The notes below the pieces were generated by a model that was not told where the DNA came from, made no database searches, and saw nothing but the letters and a program-made list of their open reading frames with translations. 64,000 nucleotides of DNA from Bugulina stolonifera (lineage: Eukaryota; Bryozoa; Gymnolaemata; Cheilostomatida; Bugulidae): NCBI GenBank assembly GCA_935421135.1, contig OW285194.1:10315376-10379375 (forward strand), in the 5' to 3' direction. Below, piece by piece: positions 35,271-48,250 of this stretch. A program made the translations under genes and the position numbers. Each line of letters starts with the position of its first letter. Position 1 is the stretch's first letter.

Positions 35271-35889
35271 TATATTGAGAGGAGAGGAGAGGTTGATCAC
35301 TTAATTCCACTTCTTTGACTTGACCTCTAGTCTTGGTTAATCACTGTTCTGCTGATTCTCTAATCAACAAAACAAGTACAATCCATTGACCATCATACCG
35401 TATTGAGCTGCCCAAAATGGTCATATTAGCTAAGTTAATTCTTCTAAAGTGAAAGTCAAATAGAAACATGTTCGCACAGTGAGGTATAAGCCAGCTGTCT
35501 AGGGAGAACGGCCAGTGCAACTGTTCTCCCTTCTGCGTCTAAGAAGGGTTATAAATGCAACACTACCAACATAACCTAGTTGACTTGAAATAGTCTTGGT
35601 TTTTGACACCTTTTGTCCATCCAATGTATCATCAATAAAACATTTAAAGCGCATGCTTTTCCTGTTTTCACCGACATGTAGAAGCGCCGCATAGTTATTG
35701 TTCATCACAATCTCTCTGTGCCCGAGATGAGAAGCACCCTGTTCCTCACAGGTAAACCTCTACAAGAATAGCATACTGTAATAATATTTCTACTAATTGC
35801 TTGTATATGTGCTCCTTCAGTTCATTTAGACCTCAACTGTTCCACTTTAAAATTTTGTGGTAATAGATACAGTATTGTATATGCCCAGC

Positions 35890-36042
35890 TTAGTAACCAC
35901 TGGAAGGAAGGCGGTCAAGTCTCGTGTCAAATCAGACCACAAGGTACTAATTGAGGATTACTTGATTTTTTCACATAAGAAATTTGAGTTATGGAGATTA
36001 ATTGGTAGACAGCTTAAAGTGACTGTGGAGGTGCTGAAAAGG
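35890..36042 (+). other. Possible ORF remnant, conserved in both duplicates
   Basis: An open stretch before a donor-like AAAAGG|TAAAA encodes TTGRKAVKSRVKSDHKV and KFELWRLIGRQLKVTVEVL. Copy 1 (21850-21993) keeps most codons but has a one-base insertion and then stops. I do not recognise the family and cannot tell a lost exon from chance. Confidence 0.2.
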
Positions 36043-36440
36043 TAAAATTAATTGGAGCATCTTTCACGTTTCCACATATTTTGACAGATTAATTTCCTAT
36101 TTTGGAATTTTCAATCATCGGACATTTGAATACTTGCGGCTGATAGCATGAGGCAGAAAGTGTGTAGCCGGGCACTGATGTCTCATTTATCAGCAGTAAA
36201 AGGAAGTATGCACAAGAGATCAATTAAAATATACTGTGTAATTAGTTTACATACAAACATGTAGAATGTATATACACTTGTATGTGTAGTAAATCTCATA
36301 ACTTTACTAATGTTTTGTAAAAATTCTTGTGGTCATGAGTTATTTCCTTTTTTATATCATAAATTCCAAATTTAATCCTTCCTAAAGGTATTTTAGGAAG
36401 ATAATATTGTGTGCATGGCTGACTTAGCTGCCACAGAAGG

Positions 36441-36448
36441 TATATAAG
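36441..36448 (+). promoter_or_regulatory. TATA box of gene D
   Basis: TATATAAG 63 bp before the ATG. It falls in a 35-bp stretch that is deleted upstream of gene C. Confidence 0.7.
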
Positions 36449-36510
36449 GCAGGATCCAACAGAGGGATGTCAGTGTTCCTTACATAGCTAGGATTTCATC
36501 AAGCTGTAGA

Positions 36511-38660
36511 ATGGGTAAGTTGAAGCAGTTTCAAGTATTGACTATGCCCAGACATAAATATTTATTGGCATGCCAGCATAAATGTATATTTTTTAATCAA
36601 TTCATGTTTTGGTTTGATCAATGCTTTATACAATTACAGAATATCACACTTCACGTTTTGTAGAATGAATATATCAACAAAAATTTTCCTGAAGCTGCAT
36701 CTACGTGTATTTTCAAACATACAACATAATTATATATAATGTATAATGTACATGTGTAGAGGCTACACAATTCAACTTTATGCTATAATTATGCTAAAAT
36801 AAATGTAGCAGCATTGATATGAATACAATTATTCTTCTCAATACTTTTAAGGTCAAATAATTTATTTTTCAGATTCCAAGATTTTGATGCTGCTGATCGT
36901 TGTTGCTGCCGTTGGTGAGTTTCATGCTTTTGCATAATAAATAGGATGACTTTTATAAATTTTACAACGTTTGCATAGCCACTATGTTGAACTTTCTTGT
37001 TTTCTGTAAAACGTGTGATTATTACAGCTATTGGATTACAAGATGTTTATATTGAATTATTTTTACAAAACAGTCTTATAATGCGTATAAAAAAGCTTTA
37101 GATTTCAAACACTGAGTTCTTTTATTGAATATTCATTCAAGTTTAACATGTAAGTTTAACTACCATTTAAACTTACAGCCTTGGTAAGTGCAACTTACTC
37201 TCCAAGTGGCAACTACAACAACGGCTACCGACAACCTTCTTCCTACCACCAATCGCCCAGCTACCGACAACCACCCCATTACAGATCATCTCCTCGACAA
37301 AGTCCTCAAAGATACTGTAAGTTCAGTTACACATGTATAAGCTAACAGTAGTTTACTGTCTAATATAACAACTACTAGTAGTTTATACTCTGTTTATAAA
37401 CAATGGATAATTCTCTTACTGCTTTATGTTTATAGTTATGTACATGTACTCACTACAGTATGTACATGTACATTGTACTTCACCGTAGTATGTAGATGTA
37501 CATTGTACTTCACTGTAGTAAGTACATGTACATGTGATATGTGTGTATGTGTGCTAAATTACAGTATCAACAATTATATAGTCTGTGACATCTTTAAAGT
37601 TATTTTTCTTACAGCTTTTAAGTCTCAAATGTATGACACAGTATGATATAGTTATGTATGAAGCAGTAGAGTATACAATGTCATGTAAACGTATGTGTAT
37701 TACCCTATAATATTGTTGCAGACGTAAGAGAATGGGGTAACTGGGGTCACTGGTCTCGTTGTGACAGAACTTGTGGAGGTGGAGTACAGAGGAGGTACAG
37801 GAGATGTGACAGCTCACCCCGTTATGGATATGGACATTCTTCAAACTCAAACTGCCACGGCCCCAGAGACGCTCAAAGAAGGTGCAACACTCACTGCTGC
37901 CCAGGTAAAATGTTATTCTCTTTTTGGAATTTTTCAAATATTCTGAAGGTTATTACCACTTGGTAAGTTAAATCATAAAGCAGAGAAAATTGTTCTGAGA
38001 TCTACAATGTACAGAGCGTAAACATGTCAACTACAATTTAAATTTCATGTTTGGGTACACTTTGCACTACTAAGCTAGAAAGTCAACTCTTTTACACATA
38101 GTTTGCATGCACAACTTCTAAACTGCATATTATTTGTTATACATGTACATGTACAATGTAGATGGCAGGATAATGCACAAAAATACGATGGCATGATGTG
38201 TTTTTGTCCTTGTAGTTGATGGCCGATGGGGACAATGGAATAACTGGTCCGACAACCGTTACAGTCAATCCCATTCTTCACACGCCCGACAAACCAGAAG
38301 CCGATACTGTGAGAACCAGAGATGTGGCGGTAGAAGATGCCATGGCAGCGCTGATCAGACCAGATATGTCCCCAGTAAGTAAACTATAAATGGCTCACCA
38401 CAATATTATCGTCAGCAGTTAGATTATGATTTCACAATAAGCGTTTGCAGTAAATACTTGCATATGCGGATTATGCTAACGTTGCCAACTTCATGCTTGC
38501 AGGACCACGATCTCACTACAGACAGCCACACTCTAGACCATCTACTCACTACAGCACACCCAGACACTACACCCCACCCAGACACTACACCCCACCCAGA
38601 CATTACCAACAACCGGCCTATCCCAGACCATCTACCCACTACAACAACCCTCATTACTAA
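36511..38660 (+). CDS. Gene D: secreted TSR protein with Tyr/His/Pro tail
   Basis: Six exons: 36511-36514, 36873-36914, 37179-37316, 37722-37904, 38216-38374, 38503-38660. They give 227 aa with all introns in phase 1. The signal peptide is about residues 1-21 (MDSKILMLLIVVAAVGALVSA). The linker (22-61) is rich in Tyr, Ser, Pro and Gln. Residues 62-122 are a TSR with WGNWGHW, CDRTCGGG and cysteines ending HCCP. Residues 123-175 are a degenerate TSR (WGQWNNWSDN, RSRYC, CGGRRCHG) that lacks the first cysteine pair. The tail (176-227) contains three PRHYTPP-like units and ends NNPHY. Unlike A and B, the second TSR and the tail are on separate exons. It is the intact partner of pseudogene C and the reference for C's lesions. 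Extracellular structural role is inferred. Confidence 0.87.
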
Positions 38661-38844
38661 GCTCGTAACTGCCACTATCGTAAGATAGCCTGATGCTGCT
38701 GATGAAGTTTCTAAATGGTTGATTATTGGAGTTTTACTTGTTGTTAATGTTGCTGCCAGTTTTAAAAGTGGCTTTATGTTACCTCTTTACGTTTTAAATT
38801 TTTGAGAAAGTTTGTTATAATATGTTTGATTAAATTTACTTTAA

Positions 38845-38850
38845 AATAAA
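38845..38850 (+). promoter_or_regulatory. Polyadenylation signal of gene D
   Basis: AATAAA about 185 bp past the stop, conserved in position with gene C. Confidence 0.6.
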
Positions 38851-39240
38851 CTATGCATACCTCAGACTTTGATGCTGCCACATTTTGATTTATTTCAAGA
38901 TTATGTACAGATAGAACAGCAATACTATTAATCAATTACTAAAAACATATAAAACGCACAATTATTTCACTGATACAGCTGACAATAAACAACTCAAGTT
39001 TTGCAGTTTTCAACAATGACATTATATCTGCAAAATAGACCTGAGGTTAAACTATGCTAGTGGCAAGAGGAGTTTAGCCAAAGAAGGTCCCTTTGTACAA
39101 AGAAAAAGCATCGTATATCTCGCTGTTTCTTACCATAGTCGTTTTAGTTCTTATAGTAATTAACCCTTTCTGCTAACAACTGCAGTGCAATATAAAATCT
39201 GCACTACATTGGATGATATTGAATGCCACTGTCTTAACAA

Positions 39241-40383
39241 GGGTAGGTAACTCATAATTCCATGTATGCTGTTCGACCCTTTGTCGATTTATCAGTGGTT
39301 GTCTAGTCTGCTAAGAATGATCAATTTAATTAATATATTCCTTGTCAGTATGACAAAAAAACCAAATACATGCCTGATGAAATGACTACAAACATATTGA
39401 TGCAGTATGAGGACTTTCGGGGTGTTTGGTTGGTCATGTCTATGTTAGAAATTGTTCTGTAGGAGTCTCATACTAAAGAAGTTGTCTACCCTCGACTATA
39501 TACATGTAGTGCAATTTTAATAGTACATGGTATCTCAATGATGATTATCAAAATATTAATATTATTATGCCTAATATACATGTACATACACAGGTAGGGT
39601 AGTCAGTAAACTGCTAACCGTGGGCTTAGGTAAATCTATGGGTATCTGATAATACATAACATACAATGCATACATACAGTAGCATCATTCACTAGTATCT
39701 AACATATTAAATATAAACAAGGCATGTACGGTTTCAAAAGTTGACCTCTCTCTATCAGATTTTGAGTGACACTTAAAGCACTTGGGTTAAGCAGAAAATG
39801 CGAATTATAGTACTAATGACGGAATTAGCTTGTGCATGCCTTGTGCACAGGAAGTTAACTGGATGAGGTAATCTTACTCTTATGCGATCTGCATGGGTTT
39901 AGCTTGAGTTTAGTTCTAATTTTGCTTCATTTCAGGTTCTCCCAAATAATTACTCTAAACCAGCTGAAAGATTGTTGGTAAATGCACAGTGCCTTAGTAA
40001 AAATATGTCTACTGACACGTGTACATAGAGGTAGAGAAAGGCCAATGTCCCAATCTACATGTACATGTAGTTTGCAACGAAAAGGCTGAGATACTCGAAC
40101 AGCCCAGATAAATAGTTGTTATTTGTTAGAATAGTCATGGGGGAGGTGAAATGACTGTGCCTTGCTTACTACATGTACATGTATATTCAACATACAATGT
40201 ACATACCTGATAAGGCAAGCGAAAAACATTAAAATATGAAAAGTCCATCATATGCAATAAATTATTAGATGCATAGTGTTTGTAAACCTCTGGTGATATG
40301 TGTCTTGTTCTACCATTCTAAGAGAAGGCAACTTCCAATTGATTTAATGTCAAGGATAATATTCTTCTCAATTAGAAAACTAG
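39241..40383. other. Intergenic, no gene seen
   Basis: AT-rich spacer with scattered ACATGTACATG motifs between the duplication and the pogo-like element. Confidence 0.5.
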
Positions 40384-40385
40384 TA

Positions 40386-41295
40386 CAGTGGAACTCGCTT
40401 AATTCAGCCGCAGTTAATTCGGAAACTTGGATAGTTCAAACTACTAACCTTGGTTATTATGATTGTATAATTCAAACTCCTACAGCTTGCTTTTCTTCCG
40501 TTAATGAAATAATAAATGTATTATTGCTAAGCCCCGAAGAGCACTTACCACTGCTTCAAATTTTAATTTAAATCCATAGCTGTTTATTAGAAATAATCTG
40601 CTAATAAACTAATAAAAGAGCATTTACCACTGCTTCCAATTTAATTTAAATCCATAGCCGTTTATTGGGAACCAAATCTGCTAATAAATCATTGTATAAA
40701 ATCTGTTGAATTAGCCTGGAAGCTTGTTTCAGTCGATTAGCTGAAGGCAATTGCTACTGCTTATCGGTAACATTTAAAGCCAGATACATTAGTCTACAAG
40801 CTTTTAGCCTGAGATCAAAGATTTTTACGATAACCATAGCTGTTTATGTTCATATTGTGAACCTTGCTCTGACAATAACACAGTGCCTTAGCTAATGGCT
40901 ATGAATTAAATATGAAGTTATCCTCTCCCAATTACAGCTTTGACTTACAAATTGAAGTTGTACTCTCTCAATGGCTTAAATTTGAAGTTATCCTCTCATT
41001 TACCTTCTTTTATCCCAGTAGAAAAATGTAGCCTCATACTACATGTATATATACAGTTGGAGCAAATGCAAACTCATGCACGCACACATGTGCATACAAC
41101 TAGGTCTACAAGTACAATAGGAATAGTATTATGCGAATAGGAATAGTACTATGCGAATAGGAATAGTACTATGCATAAAAATACGAGGACAAAATGTGAC
41201 GTATACAAAATTAGGTGATCACTTGAATCAAACTAGTGCCTAATTCAACCTAAAAGTGGCGGTCCCTTGGAGTTTAAATTCAGTAAGTTCCACTG
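40386..41295. mobile_element. pogo-like (Tc1/mariner) non-autonomous element
   Basis: Starts CAGTGGAACTCGCTTAATTC and ends in the complement of CAGTGGAACTTACTGAATTT. TA dinucleotides flank both ends (40384-40385 and 41296-41297), the Tc1/mariner target. CAGTGGAAC termini are common among pogo-like elements. The 910 bp hold no transposase ORF. Inside is a roughly 75-bp direct duplication (about 40540-40690) and a 20-bp repeat GCGAATAGGAATAGTACTAT (about 41130-41172). Confidence 0.75.
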
Positions 41296-41394
41296 TACAT
41301 GTATGTTGATTAAATTAGTCCAACTCAAGAACAGGGAATAATGTCAGATTAAAATACACCAGTCACAGCCCTAGGTTCAAGTAAACCCTCTCAG

Positions 41395-41603
41395 TAGATT
41401 GAAATGTAAATACACCACTACCCTCCAATTATCTTTTGTAGGTTCACAGGCTATATTAATTACTTAGGTTTATCTACCCTTGCTCTTCGTTGAATTAATG
41501 AGTGGACAACTTCTTTTATTTACAAGTACATGTAATGCACAACAGTGTGTAACACCTAACAACCTTGTTCGCAGAAGTTGTGCATCCATGCAGCATGCTC
41601 CTC
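41395..41603 (-). mobile_element. Degraded reverse copy of the Harbinger-like MITE
   Basis: Read on the minus strand this matches the left part of the elements at 24383 and 42185: TIR remnant near 41603 (GCATGCTGCATGGATGCACA), CACCTAACAAC, AATTAATGAGTGGACAACTTC and AATTATCTTTTGTAGGTTC on the plus strand all have counterparts. It is much diverged and lacks the other end. Confidence 0.65.
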
Positions 41604-42184
41604 CAAGCTTGACCTATATACATGTATTTATGGAAACAGCAGTGCATGATAACTTCGGTGTCTGTATGGGAAGTAAATCTTCGACAATAATTGCATAATG
41701 AAACTTCCCGGCCGTTGGACAACCTCTTAAAAACATGTCTAATGCATGAGGTACACAATCATTTCTACTGACCTTCTGGAGGAAGTCTAATTAAAATTTT
41801 ATTAAGACAATTAATCTCAAATATTCACCAAATCTAAAGTTGTATTTACCATAAAAACTAAGAATGCGAAAATCGTGCTACATTCTCAAAATTGCTCCAA
41901 TATTTAAGTGTAAAGACTACATGCAGGAGTTGTCACACCAGACACAATTAAAACTTTAATCTACATGTATATACTGTCTATTAGGCCATACTGATGAGCT
42001 ATTTTGATCACCCAAAATCAGAAAATCTCAGCATGCCAAATATTGGTTCAAATGGAATTAAGCTCCTAGATTTAAGCTTTCGTTTGCTCATAGAACAATA
42101 AAGCAAATTGTAGTGTACCTCTTCACAAGAAAAGTAAATCGTTATTAAATGGAACCTTGGTTAATTGGGACTTAGTCACATTTA

Positions 42185-43187
42185 AGGGTATGCTACATGG
42201 ACGCACAACTTCTGCGAATATCGCAAGTTTGAAAAACGGAAAACGTTGTTAGGTGCTACACAGAAGTTGCGTTTTTATCGTAAACAAAAGAAGTTGTCTA
42301 CTCATTAATTTAACTAAAGGCGAGAGTAGATAAATCTAAGGAATTATTGTAACCTGTGAACCTACAAAAAGATAATTGGGGGTTGTGATACATTTACATT
42401 CAATCTCTTTAGGATTAGCCCCTCCATATTGTAGCTGAAATTAAAACCTCCACTATTTTAGCCAGCCACCAGCCAGCCAGCCAGCCACCGCCAACCAGCC
42501 TACCCCAGACAGTCTACCAGCAACCCTTGTTACTAATTAATGCAGCCTGTTAGCCTACAAAATGATAATTGAGGGTTGTGATACATTTACATTCAACCTC
42601 TTTAGGACTTGCCCCTCCATATTGTAGCTCAAATTAGAACCTCTACTATTTTAGCAATATTTCGGAACACGCAGGTTGAATTATTTCTGCTCGGTGAAAA
42701 CTAAGTTGAACTAAATTTTTCCTATACGAAATGAGCACCTGAGAGGCTTTGCTTGAATTTATGGTTTAAGATGCACAACATGATAGCTTGTCTGTTGATT
42801 TATTTTATTTACCTCGCGTTTATAATAAGAATTGAACTTCTCCCACAATGCTGGTCTTCTGTTGAATTAATTTAAGCAGCATAGCTATGCAGCTGTTGTC
42901 CATTTTACAGTCAGTAGAATATAGCACAAATTTAAATTAAATATTAAATTGATTTTAATTTATTTAATGGTTTTGTTTTATTATCCTAAAAGCTAAACTC
43001 AACTGCTAGCGCCTTGTCAAAGCATCTTAAGTTAGCTGTAGCCAATCAACACTCGTTTCGCATTTTGTAACGTTAAAAATTTATAACATGCAATAAACAT
43101 GCGATTTCGCAAAAGTTCAACACCAGTAATCGAAAAACACAAAATTTATGCGATTCGCATAAATTTTGCGTTCGTGTAGCATGCCCT
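42185..43187. mobile_element. Harbinger-like MITE with captured exon fragment
   Basis: Same termini as the element in gene C. The flanks are TTA (42182-42184) and TTA (43188-43190), again a TWA target duplication. Compared with 24383-25194 it has an extra block: at about 42464-42537 it carries a stretch identical over about 58 bp to the last exon of gene C (25269-25326, up to its stop codon). After that an internal segment of the element of about 105 bp (42360-42460) is repeated at 42552-42660. Length 1003 bp. Confidence 0.85.
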
Positions 43188-43189
43188 TT

Positions 43190-46100
43190 ATATATATATA
43201 CATTGAAAGATAATGTTGCTCACAGTTGTTTTGTTTAACAACCCATACTCCAGTTTCCGAAGGTCAAAGTTGATAAGTTGATAAGCCTATTTAGGAATGA
43301 TGAGGATTTATTTTAATTCATGATGAGAAGTGCTGCAGGGAAGCTTTGTGTCAAATAATATGGCATATTAGTTAATATTTCTTCGAAGCAATATAGTATA
43401 CAGCAACCTATTAGTTATTGCTAATGTCTGTTATACACGTACAATAACCCATCAGTTATTGCCAATGAGCTCTGTAGTTGAAGCCCACCCAAACTGGCCA
43501 ACTAATCAATCTTCCAGCAACAGGTCTCTGTTGCCATGGAAACGCACTATGTCATAATTGTTGCGCATAGACCACGGACATGCACAATTAAATGTATCGT
43601 GTATAAATTGGATTAAGCCGCTGGAATCACATGACTGAAGTAAAATGTTATAATATTTTGCTTCGGTGTCGGCAGCTGAATGTCGAGTAACAATTGAAAT
43701 GTCCACTAGCGCTCAAATACTCGTGTTGGTGTTTCTACCATTAGTATTGCTTTAACAGTACTACCTTAATATCCATCTATTCAACCATCCAACAAACAAT
43801 ATTCTATTAACAGCTTATCATATGTTAATGTGTTGTACATCACACTTCATACACGTTTCTAAATTGCAAGCATACAAGTCATGTAGTTTATTTAAGTCTA
43901 TTAGCTAACTTAGACAGATTAAATTATAGCAAACTACCTTCTTGGAAATGTACCAAAAAATGTTGCCACACAAATGCCAAATGAACGTTCCCTCCACCAT
44001 TCATATACTAGTAGCTTCGGCATTGTCTTGGACCTGCCGTTGAGAATATTTTCTGTAGATTTCCCTTTGGGATCATAGTTGGTTCTAAGCATAGCTGGTG
44101 ATCTGCACAGTGTACATTGTACACGTACATTTGATATAACTTGGTCATCTGCTAAGAACATTGGCCGGCTCTTAGAAGAACAGATACTTCGCTTCACTAT
44201 TACAATAATGGTATCTGTAAAGAAACTGTTAGCCAGGGGGATTCAGCATTTGGGTGGGGGTGTCCATTTTGGGTGGGGTACCAAAATTTAAGTTGGAAAT
44301 CAGGGAGTCTCCTGCGGAATCAGGGGGACTTGGTAAGCCTGCTGTTAGCATCAGAATCTTACATCTATTTACAGCCAATTTTCAAGGCCGATTTGTACAC
44401 AGAAAACAGAAAACATGGAAACAATCATCTGTCTAGCTGCTTAAACAAGTGAAGGCAGTTCTTTATTGGAATTAGGAAGTTTAAAATGTTACCATGGCAA
44501 CTAGCACTTTTCTCTTGCATGTTGTAGAAAATAATGATAAAGAAACATAGAATTCCATTTTATGGGCCTATTCCAGCCACTATGTTAATTTTTCCTTCAG
44601 GTTCAGTCTGTTATTAGCCCATTCCTTGAAATGATTTGTTTTTTTTCTGAAGGTATTTGTATATAAATAGACACTTCAACATCCAAAAATCTGTACAATT
44701 AAGGACTTCCTAGATTGAGATTACCTCAAGTGGGTGTAATCTAAAATCTTTATCATAAGATGGTATATGACACAGTATAAATTTGACCAAATATCCTATT
44801 TAATGCATATATTAATAGATCTGGCTAATTAAGTCACACTTGGAAGCAAGCAGTGACTAACAGTTCACTCTTTCTTCATTTCCTATTTAAACAGTTAGAT
44901 GGTAACTAATTCTGAGGAATGTCAGACCAATACATAACTAACACTATCAATTAAGATTATTGATGCTAAATAGTACCCACTGCATACCCGCACACAAGCT
45001 CGAGTCTTAGCAGTGTTATTTTGTAAAACTGCAATGATTAATTTACCTATGCTTCAGACCTGGCTAACATATTTCACAAAATCATATGACTATCAGACAT
45101 CACGTGCTGCAGGACTTATGAATGTAGTGCTTTAATCCCACTAGATGTATAGGTGTGTAGGTGAGCATGATAAATAGTACATTTTCTTCCTAACTAATTT
45201 ACAATATATAATTGTAGCGCACACGTTTTACATTTTATGCAACAGTGTGAAGCGAATTAAATTTTTGCTCACAATGCCGATTGAATTTACATGTGAACAT
45301 AAACCATTGTATACTAGGCTACCTAAGGCTGCAGCACTTTCAGATTTAAATCATAGCATAATGCATAATGCCTGCATGCATTTCATTCTACTTCTATGCA
45401 GTGTAGGCCTGTCAAAAAATTCTAAATAAATTGCTAAAGTTCATACATATATTATAATTTGTTTTCAAGCAATAAAACAATTACAAACAATTATAGGTTT
45501 TTATTGATACATATATCCATTATCCATATTGGAGCGAGAATATAGAGATATGCATGCCAAAATGATCATCTTTGTATTCCACAAAATATCTCTGTGTCCC
45601 ATTGCAGGCAGCAGGTATGGCAATGCATCCGATAAGTCGTTATAGGTCAGCCAACTACTTTAACTGGTAACCCAAACTATGTAGCAAAGTGAACGCACAC
45701 AATTTATAGTATTGAAAAGTAAGACGAAACAGATTTTTTATATTTTTATTGACTCCTAATATTTCGATGTATGTCTATACATCATCATCAGAGGAATGAT
45801 GATGATGTATGGACATTGTATGCTACTTGTATACTACATCTTTTCAGACAAAACTGTGTAAATTATTTGTGAAAGGTTGACATGTTTTTGGGAAGTGAAA
45901 AGCAAAAAAGGAACAACATAATTATCTTATAACTACCACAAAAATTGATGTAAAATTAGGAGTGATAACCTGGTGAGACAAGTCTGTAATCTGGAGACAT
46001 GCTTTAGGAAGTAAGTGATAAACTTGTTAGAGACGCTGATTGACATGTGAACATGAGGCTCTCAAACATTATCGCATTTTAGTCATTCCTGTTTCTTTTT

Positions 46101-47330
46101 GATTTCCATGTCTGTTTGATGCAATAGATATGGCACATGATTTTATAATAGTGTGCATTCAGTACCTTTAGTAAGGTACATGCATAATGAGTGAAACAAA
46201 GTGTGGAAGTGGCATAAAGCCATTGTAGTCAAGTTAGTCTGTAAAAATCACATTAACATAAACCAAAAACCATCCTCAGTTTAGAGTAAGAGGTAAGATT
46301 GCACCAGTCACAGCTTGCATAATGTTATCATAATTTTATTATAATTTTGTACAATGTGTATATTATGGAATGTGCCACTGAATATAATTTACTAAACAAA
46401 AACTATTACTTAGCAGAAATATTTTATCCATGACTTCAAAACCAGATAAACAGAAGATCAGCTCATTTCTAACACCAATGCTTTGATTCTACTAGTAAAC
46501 AGGCAAACTTGTGCCATGTGCACTCATCTCCCATCAATCAATTTAGTGAGTGTATTATGCAAAAGAGCACTCCGGCCAAATGCTAGTAAGTTTTGAACGA
46601 TTGGCTGAAATCAAAACTTGATTCATGCACTGGTTTAGGTGCTACCTGGTAATTTCTAGGTTTTAGAATTTAGGTATTGTGGTAAATTTATTCACTTTGA
46701 AATTATGTTAGAGCTCTATTTTGAGCATCGCAGTTTAGTGCTGTTTAGCATTGAGACAGTTACATAACTATCCCTTGGAGGAATAGTTCAATTATTGGTA
46801 TAGTTATAACAATGAGAATTAATTTTCAATTAAGCTAAAGCACGCATTGTTACAGCACAATGATTGTATTATTGGTCTGTTTGGAAATCATGCCAAAAAA
46901 CCACAGGAAGTGTGTGTGGCATGACTTTCACAGAAGTACTGTAGTTCTATGTCCTTTGCTGAACAGTTAAAACAATCATCCCTTTGTTGCTATAGAATAT
47001 ACCAATTCTCTTTTCAATTAATCTATAAGCTAATTATAACTGAATGAGTGGAAGAGATACAGAGTTTTCAGTTTTCAATCAACTGATCAGAGTTAGTTTC
47101 GATAATTATGACAATTAAAAAAGTAGAACTCTAGTTTAGGGGCCGTACAGGTACTTTTACTATACGATTGTGCCAATATAGCAGGAGAAGACATGATAAG
47201 AATATTGCATGATTCTCCCAACACCAATACAGCTGGCTGCAATTTACTGTCAGTTGAGAAGTTATATGTATATGTATAAGAGTAGCTACCAGCCATGCCA
47301 TCGATTGACAGAAATTGATATTACCTGCTA
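43190..47330. other. Intergenic, no gene seen
   Basis: About 4 kb without a supportable exon. The open frames at 43934-44197 (minus) and 44079-44291 (plus) overlap each other and carry no motif I recognise. A 19-bp hairpin lies at 45772-45815. Confidence 0.5.
45772..45815. repeat. 19-bp inverted repeat with 6-base loop
   Basis: The arms 45772-45790 and 45797-45815 pair at 18 of 19 positions (ATCATCATCA against TGATGATGAT at the loop). It may be the tip of a decayed long-TIR element or a stand-alone hairpin. Confidence 0.8.
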
Positions 47331-47339
47331 TTAGATGTC

Positions 47340-47420
47340 ATTACCTGACAGCAGTTTAAAGTAGTTGACAGCAGTTCACAGTAGCTGGAAGCAGTTCGCA
47401 GTAGCTGACAGCAGTTGTAA
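47340..47420. repeat. Diverged GACAGCAGTT repeats upstream of gene E
   Basis: About four units of roughly 21 bp (GTAGCTGACAGCAGTT). Related arrays occur at 54165-54240 and 59455-59545, at comparable distance before genes F and G. Confidence 0.7.
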
Positions 47421-48054
47421 ATATAGTAGATGATGCCCACATCACAGAGATTAACAGTGATTGACAGTATTTTAAAGTTATTCTCTGAAAGTTAGTGCTA
47501 AGCCACAATCTCTCTCGCCAGTAAAACATTTCCAGTAGACCAACTGTTAAGTAGTGTTATTGTATTACACTCCAGGACAGTTCCGTTTTGGTGGCATGAA
47601 ACCATTGGTAGGGATAAATTTTACCCATTTTAGCTAGACTTAAACAGGTTTATGTACATGTTGTGAAAACTTTTGGCCATGACTGTACATGGTATGTCCA
47701 TTGTATGTGTAGCAGATCGTCCTCTAGTGGACAAGTCCATCATCAAGATGACAAGCTATCAGTATTAGAGGCCAGTTCGACACTCAAGTGAAATACATGC
47801 GAGCCTGCTTGACAGTGATGGAAAATTGGAAATTGCCCAACTATTAATTGTTTTCTCCAACTCCTATTGCTCCAGAATTCTGTACCATTCTTCACCTAGT
47901 CCCATACACTTCCGATTTCTTTCGTAGTGACTATTTGAGGTTGTGTACAATGTAGTAGAATAATATACCAAACAAATTAACAAATTGGAACCTCCAAACT
48001 GATTGATGGAACAGTTCCACAATGAACTCATTTATTGAAATTAGTCGTTAGTCA

Positions 48055-48250
48055 CCTTTCGAATTAACTTAATTAGCATTCAAATATAGAATGCTGTAAT
48101 CACCATAAATCATCTTAAACACTTCCTAGTTCTAGCTGGTACAGCAATGTCTGCAATGGTAGGTGCAGTGGGTGAATATTTTGTATAAAAGCTGGATTTA
48201 TACATCAGTTAGTCAGTCTTCTCTTGAATCCCTTCAGTAGATCATCAAAC
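48055..48250 (+). promoter_or_regulatory. Promoter of gene E
   Basis: TATAAAAG at 48184-48191. From about 48055 to the ATG the sequence is nearly the same as before F (from about 54885) and G (from about 60200). It includes a conserved TTAATTAGCATTCA and AGAATGCTGTAATCACCAT block that could bind homeodomain factors, and GCTGGATTTATACATCAGTT just after the TATA box. Confidence 0.65.

Larger units (their letters stand above)
30710..39240. repeat. Segmental duplication, copy 2 (with gene D)
   Basis: Collinear partner of 18690-26140. The duplication is old enough for many substitutions and several private insertions, yet non-coding DNA still aligns easily by eye. Confidence 0.85.

Noticed and set aside
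43934..44291. Overlapping 87- and 70-codon ORFs on opposite strands
   Set aside because: No recognisable motif, no splice context and no duplicate to compare; cannot be told from chance.
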